From the NCBI RefSeq assembly GCF_031979925.1, contig NZ_DALZFB010000012.1, positions 53,482 through 117,481 on the forward strand: a DNA stretch of 64,000 nt, read 5' to 3'. This document shows, in pieces, positions 60,103 to 64,000 of this stretch. The stretch is from Pseudescherichia sp031979925. GTDB lineage: Bacteria > Pseudomonadota > Gammaproteobacteria > Enterobacterales > Enterobacteriaceae. The notes beneath the pieces were generated by a model, which was not told the DNA's origin, searched no databases, and worked only from the letters and a program-made list of their open reading frames with translations. Position numbers and translations under genes: made by a program. How positions within the stretch are numbered: position 1 is the stretch's first letter; each line of letters begins with the position of its first letter.

Positions 60103-61308
60103 ATGAACGCTTTTAACCCGGCGCAATTTCGTGCCCAGTTCCCGGCGCTTGCCGATGCCGGTATCTATCTGGACTCTGCCGCTACGGCGCTAAAGCCCCA
60201 GGCGGTTATCGACGCGACGCAGCAGTTTTACAGCCTGAGCGCGGGCAACGTCCACCGTAGCCAGTTTGCCGAGGCTCAGCGGCTGACGGCACGCTATGAA
60301 GCGGCGCGGGATCGCGTTGCCGCCCTGCTGAACGCCCCCTCTGGCAAGAATATCGTCTGGACCCGGGGCACCACCGAAGCCATTAATATGGTCGCCCAGT
60401 GCTACGCCCGCCCGCGTCTGAAGGCGGGAGATGAGATCATCGTCAGCGTGGCCGAGCACCATGCTAACCTGGTGCCGTGGCTGATGGTGGCGGAGCAGAC
60501 CGGGGCGCGCATCGTTCAGCTGCCGCTGGCGGCCAACGGCGTGCCGGACGTTGAGCAGCTCGATGAGCTGATCACCCCGCGCAGCCGCATTCTTGCCCTC
60601 GGGCAGATGTCCAACGTCACCGGCGGCTGTCCGGATCTGGCCCGAGCTATCGCCTGGGCCCACAGCGCAGGAGTGGTGGTGGTGGTCGACGGCGCGCAGG
60701 GGGCGGTGCACTTCCCCGCCGACGTCCAGAAGCTGGGCATCGATTTCTACGCCTTCTCCGGCCACAAGCTGTATGGCCCGACCGGTATCGGCGTACTCTA
60801 CGGCAAGGCCAGCCTGCTGGACGAGATGTCGCCCTGGCTGGGCGGCGGCAAAATGATCGCTGAGGTCAACTTCGACGGCTTCACGACCCAGCCCGTACCC
60901 TACAGGCTGGAGGCGGGTACGCCGAACGTTGCTGGCGTGATAGGTCTCTGCGCCGCGCTGGAGTGGCTGGAGGGGTTTGATATCGTGCAGGCCGAGAGCT
61001 ATAGCCGTGGTCTGGCAACCCTGGCCGAAGAGGCGCTGGCTCAGCGACCAGGTTTCCGCTCGTTCCGCTGCCAGGACTCCAGCCTGCTGGCGTTTGATTT
61101 TGCCGGGGTGCACCACAGCGATATGGTCACCCTGCTGGCGGAGTATGGCATCGCCCTGCGCGCCGGGCAGCACTGCGCCCAGCCGCTGCTGGCAGCCCTT
61201 GGGGTGAGCGGGACGCTGCGCGCCTCGTTTGCCCCCTACAACACGAAAGCGGACGTCGACGCGCTGGTTAACGCCGTCGATCGCGCCCTTGAGATACTGG
61301 TGGATTAA
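60103..61308 (+). CDS. csdA: CsdA, cysteine desulfurase / cysteine sulfinate desulfinase
   Basis: A 401-residue PLP-dependent class V aminotransferase-fold enzyme. The PLP-binding Lys is in AFSGHKLYGPTGIGVLYG, and the catalytic Cys is in RAGQHCAQPLL. Start at 60103 (MNAFNPAQFRAQFP) gives the E. coli length; the frame to 60067 is unsupported. It forms a sulfur-transfer pair with CsdE, whose ATG overlaps its last codons. Confidence 0.97.
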   Translation: MNAFNPAQFRAQFPALADAGIYLDSAATALKPQAVIDATQQFYSLSAGNVHRSQFAEAQRLTARYEAARDRVAALLNAPSGKNIVWTRGTTEAINMVAQCYARPRLKAGDEIIVSVAEHHANLVPWLMVAEQTGARIVQLPLAANGVPDVEQLDELITPRSRILALGQMSNVTGGCPDLARAIAWAHSAGVVVVVDGAQGAVHFPADVQKLGIDFYAFSGHKLYGPTGIGVLYGKASLLDEMSPWLGGGKMIAEVNFDGFTTQPVPYRLEAGTPNVAGVIGLCAALEWLEGFDIVQAESYSRGLATLAEEALAQRPGFRSFRCQDSSLLAFDFAGVHHSDMVTLLAEYGIALRAGQHCAQPLLAALGVSGTLRASFAPYNTKADVDALVNAVDRALEILVD

Positions 61309-61751
61309 TGACTAGCCCTGCTTTTGCCGGACACCCGTTTGGCACCGCCGTCACCGAAGAGACGCTAAGAAAGACCTTTGCCTCGCTGACCCAGTGGGAG
61401 GATAAGTATCGCCAGCTGATTATGCTCGGCAAGCAGCTGCCGCCCCTGTCGGAAGAGCTGAAGGCGCAGGCCCAGGAGATCCCTGGCTGCGAGAATCGGG
61501 TCTGGCTCGGCCATACGCGCACGGCGACGGGAAAAATACACTTTTTCGGTGATAGCGAGGGGCGCATCGTGCGTGGCCTGCTGGCGGTGCTGCTGACGGC
61601 CGTCGAGGGAAAAAGTGCCGAGGCGCTGCTGGGTAGCGATCCGCTGGCGCTGTTTGATGAGCTGGGCCTGCGCGCCCAGCTGAGCGCCTCGCGCAACCAG
61701 GGCCTGACGGCGCTGAGCGAGGCGGTGCTTGAGGCGGCGCGTCGAGTGTGA
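61308..61751 (+). CDS. csdE: CsdE, sulfur acceptor protein
   Basis: A 147-residue SufE-like protein accepting a persulfide from CsdA. The acceptor Cys is in QEIPGCENRVWLG. The start overlaps the csdA stop by one base (TAATG). With TcdA it supports cyclic t6A formation in tRNAs. Length equals that of E. coli CsdE. Confidence 0.97.
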   Translation: MTSPAFAGHPFGTAVTEETLRKTFASLTQWEDKYRQLIMLGKQLPPLSEELKAQAQEIPGCENRVWLGHTRTATGKIHFFGDSEGRIVRGLLAVLLTAVEGKSAEALLGSDPLALFDELGLRAQLSASRNQGLTALSEAVLEAARRV

Positions 61752-61752
61752 A

Positions 61753-61790
61753 AACGCCGGGTGGCGGCTTCGCCTTACCCGGCCTACGCA
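61753..61790. repeat. REP element between csdE and tcdA
   Basis: ACGCCGGGTGGCGGC…CCTTACCCGGCCTACG, a single REP unit between convergent genes. Confidence 0.83.
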
Positions 61791-62597
61791 CTACGAAGTC
61801 CGAGCCGCCCTGGCCATCATCTTCTTCAGCGCGTGGGAGACCGCCACGAAGCCAAAGGTGGCGGTGACCATGGTCGCCGCGCCGAAGCCGGACGCGCAGT
61901 CCATCCGTTTTGGCCCCTCCGCCGTGCTTTTCATAGCGCACACCGTGCCGTCCGCCTGCGGGTAGACCAGCGCCTCGGTAGAGAAGACGCAGTCTACGCC
62001 CAGCTTACCTTTGCTGTTCTTCACCACGCCAAAGTCGCTTTTCAGCCGCTCGCGTAGCTTGGCCGCCAGCGGATCCTGAATCGTCTTCGCCAGATCGCTA
62101 ACCTGAATCTGCGTCGGATCGATCTGCCCGCCCGCGCCGCCAGTGGTCACCAGCGGAATTTTATACCGGCGACAGTAGGCGATCAGCGCCGCTTTGGGCC
62201 GCACGCTGTCGATCGCGTCGATGACGTAGGTGAAGTCCTTGTTCAGCAGCGTCGCCACGTTGTCGGCGGTGACAAAGTCATCCACTACCGTCACCAGGCA
62301 TTCGGGGTTGATCTGGCGGATACGGTCCGCCATCACCTCGGCCTTGGCCAGCCCGACGCTGTCGCGCAGGGCGTGGATCTGCCGGTTGGTGTTGGTCACG
62401 CAGACGTCGTCCATGTCGATCAGCGTGATCGCGCCGATCCCGGTACGAGCCAGCGCTTCTGCGGCCCAAGAGCCGACGCCGCCGATGCCGACCACGCAGA
62501 TATGCGCGCGGGCAAACAGCGCCAGCGCATCTTCACCATACAACCGCGCCGTGCCGCCAAAACGCTGACGCCAGGCATCGCTGATTACCACAGACAT
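61791..62597 (-). CDS. tcdA: TcdA (CsdL), tRNA t6A37 cyclase
   Basis: A 268-residue ThiF/MoeB/E1-like ATPase converting N6-threonylcarbamoyladenosine-37 to the cyclic form. The nucleotide-binding motif is VVGIGGVGSWAAEALARTG and the acidic metal-binding site DMDDVCVTNTNRQIHA, followed by TTGGAGGQIDPT. A hydrophobic C-terminal helix (MVTATFGFVAVSHALKKMM) is membrane-anchoring in the family. Convergent with csdAE. Confidence 0.96.
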   Translation of the reverse strand: MSVVISDAWRQRFGGTARLYGEDALALFARAHICVVGIGGVGSWAAEALARTGIGAITLIDMDDVCVTNTNRQIHALRDSVGLAKAEVMADRIRQINPECLVTVVDDFVTADNVATLLNKDFTYVIDAIDSVRPKAALIAYCRRYKIPLVTTGGAGGQIDPTQIQVSDLAKTIQDPLAAKLRERLKSDFGVVKNSKGKLGVDCVFSTEALVYPQADGTVCAMKSTAEGPKRMDCASGFGAATMVTATFGFVAVSHALKKMMARAARTS

Positions 62598-62638
62598 AAG
62601 ACCTCAGATATATAAATTGGGCGCGCAGATTAGCATAC

Positions 62639-63742
62639 TCAGCCGCTAAAGACGTTACCCGTTCCTGCCCCCGGCGCGTTTTTCAGTACCCATACGCGGC
62701 CGTAGTGGTTATACCATCCGGCGCGGTGCCCGGCGTCAGGACCAATCCCCTGATAGATATCAAAGTGCTGACCTTTGATTGCGCCACCCACGTCGAGAGC
62801 GACCATCAGGCGCAGCTCATACTGACCGTTGAACTTGCCGTTGTTATCCAGCAGCGGTACCTCCGCCAGCAGCGTGGTCCCCGCCGGAATAATGCTGCGG
62901 TCGGAGGCTACCGAGGCCCGGCCAATCAGCGGCACAGCGCTGGCACCTTTCACCGGCGCATAAGACTGCGGCTTGAAGAAAACAAAGGAAGGGTTCTGCT
63001 CCAGCAGCTCCTGCACCTCGGCCGGACTGTGGGTCTCCCCCCAGTGGCGGATCGCCTGCATCGACATATCCTCGCGTTTCACTTCCCCACGGTCGATCAA
63101 CACCTTACCAATGCTGCGGTAGGCGTGGCCGTTTTTACCGCCGTAGCTAAAGAAGTTCAGCGGGCTACCGTCGCCAAAATCGATATAGCCGCTGCCCTGC
63201 ACGTCCATAATAAAGTTATCCATCAGCGAGTTGCTGTAGGCCAGCACATAGCTGTCGCTGAGCGCACCGGAGTAGATCTCTGCCCGGGACGGCAGGCGGC
63301 CGCGTTTAGGCGGCATACGATAGATAGGATACTGGAACTCGCCCTGTCGGGTATGGCGGGCCTGTACCACCGGCGTGTAGTAGCCGGTAAACTGGACGTT
63401 ACCGTAGTTATCGGTGCCGTTCATCTGCCAGGCGTCAATGCCGAACTGGCGCATGGTGCGGGTATCGCCCCCGGCGCGCAGCCACTCCTGCACCGCACTA
63501 TAGACGGCGCTCTGGTTGCCGTAGAGGCGCGGCGAGGCGCTGCGGATCTGGCCAATCTGCTGGGCAAAGTCACCGCCATTGATAGGGGCACCAACCGCAT
63601 CCGGCTGGTTTACCAGGGTGAAAGGCTGGGTTAATTTCCCGTCTTCATACTGCTGACCGCGATCGGTCGGTTTTGAGGAGCAGGCGGCAAGCAAAGCCAG
63701 CGCTGCGCCCGTTAGGAGATACTTCGACCAACGTCCTTTCAT
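62639..63742 (-). CDS. mltA: MltA, membrane-bound lytic transglycosylase A
   Basis: A 367-residue murein hydrolase lipoprotein with lipobox LAACSS. It cleaves glycan strands between MurNAc and GlcNAc, forming 1,6-anhydro-muropeptides. The double-psi beta-barrel and the catalytic Asp in ALDVGGAIKGQHFDIYQG (about residue 308) are intact, and RAGWYNHYGRVWVLK closes the fold. Start at 63742 (MKGRWSKYL) gives a normal signal peptide; the frame upstream to 63832 has no family support. Two extra residues near the C-terminus (GAGTGNVFSG). Confidence 0.96.
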   Translation of the reverse strand: MKGRWSKYLLTGAALALLAACSSKPTDRGQQYEDGKLTQPFTLVNQPDAVGAPINGGDFAQQIGQIRSASPRLYGNQSAVYSAVQEWLRAGGDTRTMRQFGIDAWQMNGTDNYGNVQFTGYYTPVVQARHTRQGEFQYPIYRMPPKRGRLPSRAEIYSGALSDSYVLAYSNSLMDNFIMDVQGSGYIDFGDGSPLNFFSYGGKNGHAYRSIGKVLIDRGEVKREDMSMQAIRHWGETHSPAEVQELLEQNPSFVFFKPQSYAPVKGASAVPLIGRASVASDRSIIPAGTTLLAEVPLLDNNGKFNGQYELRLMVALDVGGAIKGQHFDIYQGIGPDAGHRAGWYNHYGRVWVLKNAPGAGTGNVFSG

Positions 63743-63909
63743 TGTTTCTCGTCTTTTGGTTAACCAGGGTGCGTGATGAAGATAACAAACCAGTTTCGCT
63801 AATGAAATGCGAAATAGGGGACTTAAGGGCAATTACGTTCAAAAAACGCGCATTTTGTGCCATTTTTATGCGGATGCTTTCATTATTTAACAATTTTTTC
63901 GAAAAAGGG

Positions 63910-63937
63910 TTGCGTCAAAGAGCGAGCGGAGTATAGT
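63910..63937 (+). promoter_or_regulatory. Promoter of the initiator tRNA gene
   Basis: TTGCGT (63910-63915), 16 bp, TATAGT (63932-63937), followed by a GC-rich discriminator typical of stringently controlled tRNA promoters, 13 bp before the tRNA. Confidence 0.75.
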
Positions 63938-63950
63938 GCGCTTCCACGGA

Positions 63951-64000
<50 letters not shown>

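Overview
The window is a chromosomal segment of an enterobacterium (Enterobacteriaceae, closest in feel to the Enterobacter/Leclercia/Lelliottia group; genus not determinable here). The evidence is that the mutS–rpoS–nlpD–pcm–surE–truD–ispF–ispD–ftsB–cysCND–iap … cysHIJ–queD–queE–eno–pyrG–mazG–relA–rlmD–barA–gudDXP–yqcA–truC–yqcC–csrB–syd–queF–ppnN–sdaCB–xni–rlmM–ygdD–gcvA/gcvB–ygdI–csdAE–tcdA–mltA–tRNA-fMet backbone matches the E. coli K-12 order, with full-length and highly similar proteins and enterobacterial REP/BIME elements between genes.

Layout. 1–9.4 kb is accessory: the start of a pgaABCD biofilm-polysaccharide operon, an AraC/DJ-1 regulator, a 13-bp tandem repeat, a paralogous GAPDH, an exported type I 3-dehydroquinate dehydratase, an aldo/keto reductase and an ankyrin lipoprotein. 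9.4–23.7 kb runs from mutS through rpoS and the isoprenoid/surE/truD cluster to sulfate activation (cysDNC) and iap; osmC sits unexpectedly between mutS and rpoS. 23.7–25.4 kb is a small insertion between iap and cysH, where K-12 has its CRISPR-Cas locus. It holds two toxin-antitoxin modules, mazEF and Xre–RES. 25.4–30 kb is cysJIH; 30–41.9 kb is queD, queE, eno, pyrG, mazG, relA, rlmD and barA. mazEF is missing from its K-12 site between relA and mazG. 42–47.3 kb is a D-glucarate operon (gudPXD plus a glycerate 2-kinase). 47.5–64 kb is backbone with the sRNAs CsrB and GcvB, ending inside an initiator tRNA gene.

How the genes connect. BarA (39.1 kb) with its partner UvrY (not in the window) drives csrB (49.2 kb). 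CsrB titrates CsrA, which in E. coli represses pgaA, and the pgaA leader here carries GGA motifs at its start site. A UvrY-type 18-bp inverted repeat lies 180 bp upstream of csrB. cysDNC and cysJIH together make up most of assimilatory sulfate reduction to sulfide. queD, queE and queF are three steps of queuosine synthesis. relA, mazG, ppnN and the two TA modules all act on growth-arrest or nucleotide physiology. csdA–csdE–tcdA form the cyclic-t6A tRNA modification set.

Most of the window is ordinary. I saw no clearly new system. The best candidates for a second look are the iap–cysH TA cassette with relocated mazEF, osmC next to rpoS, the exported dehydroquinase, the tandem repeat in front of gap, and the lengthened rpoS leader. 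All family assignments are from reading the sequences against remembered E. coli homologues; no database search was run.
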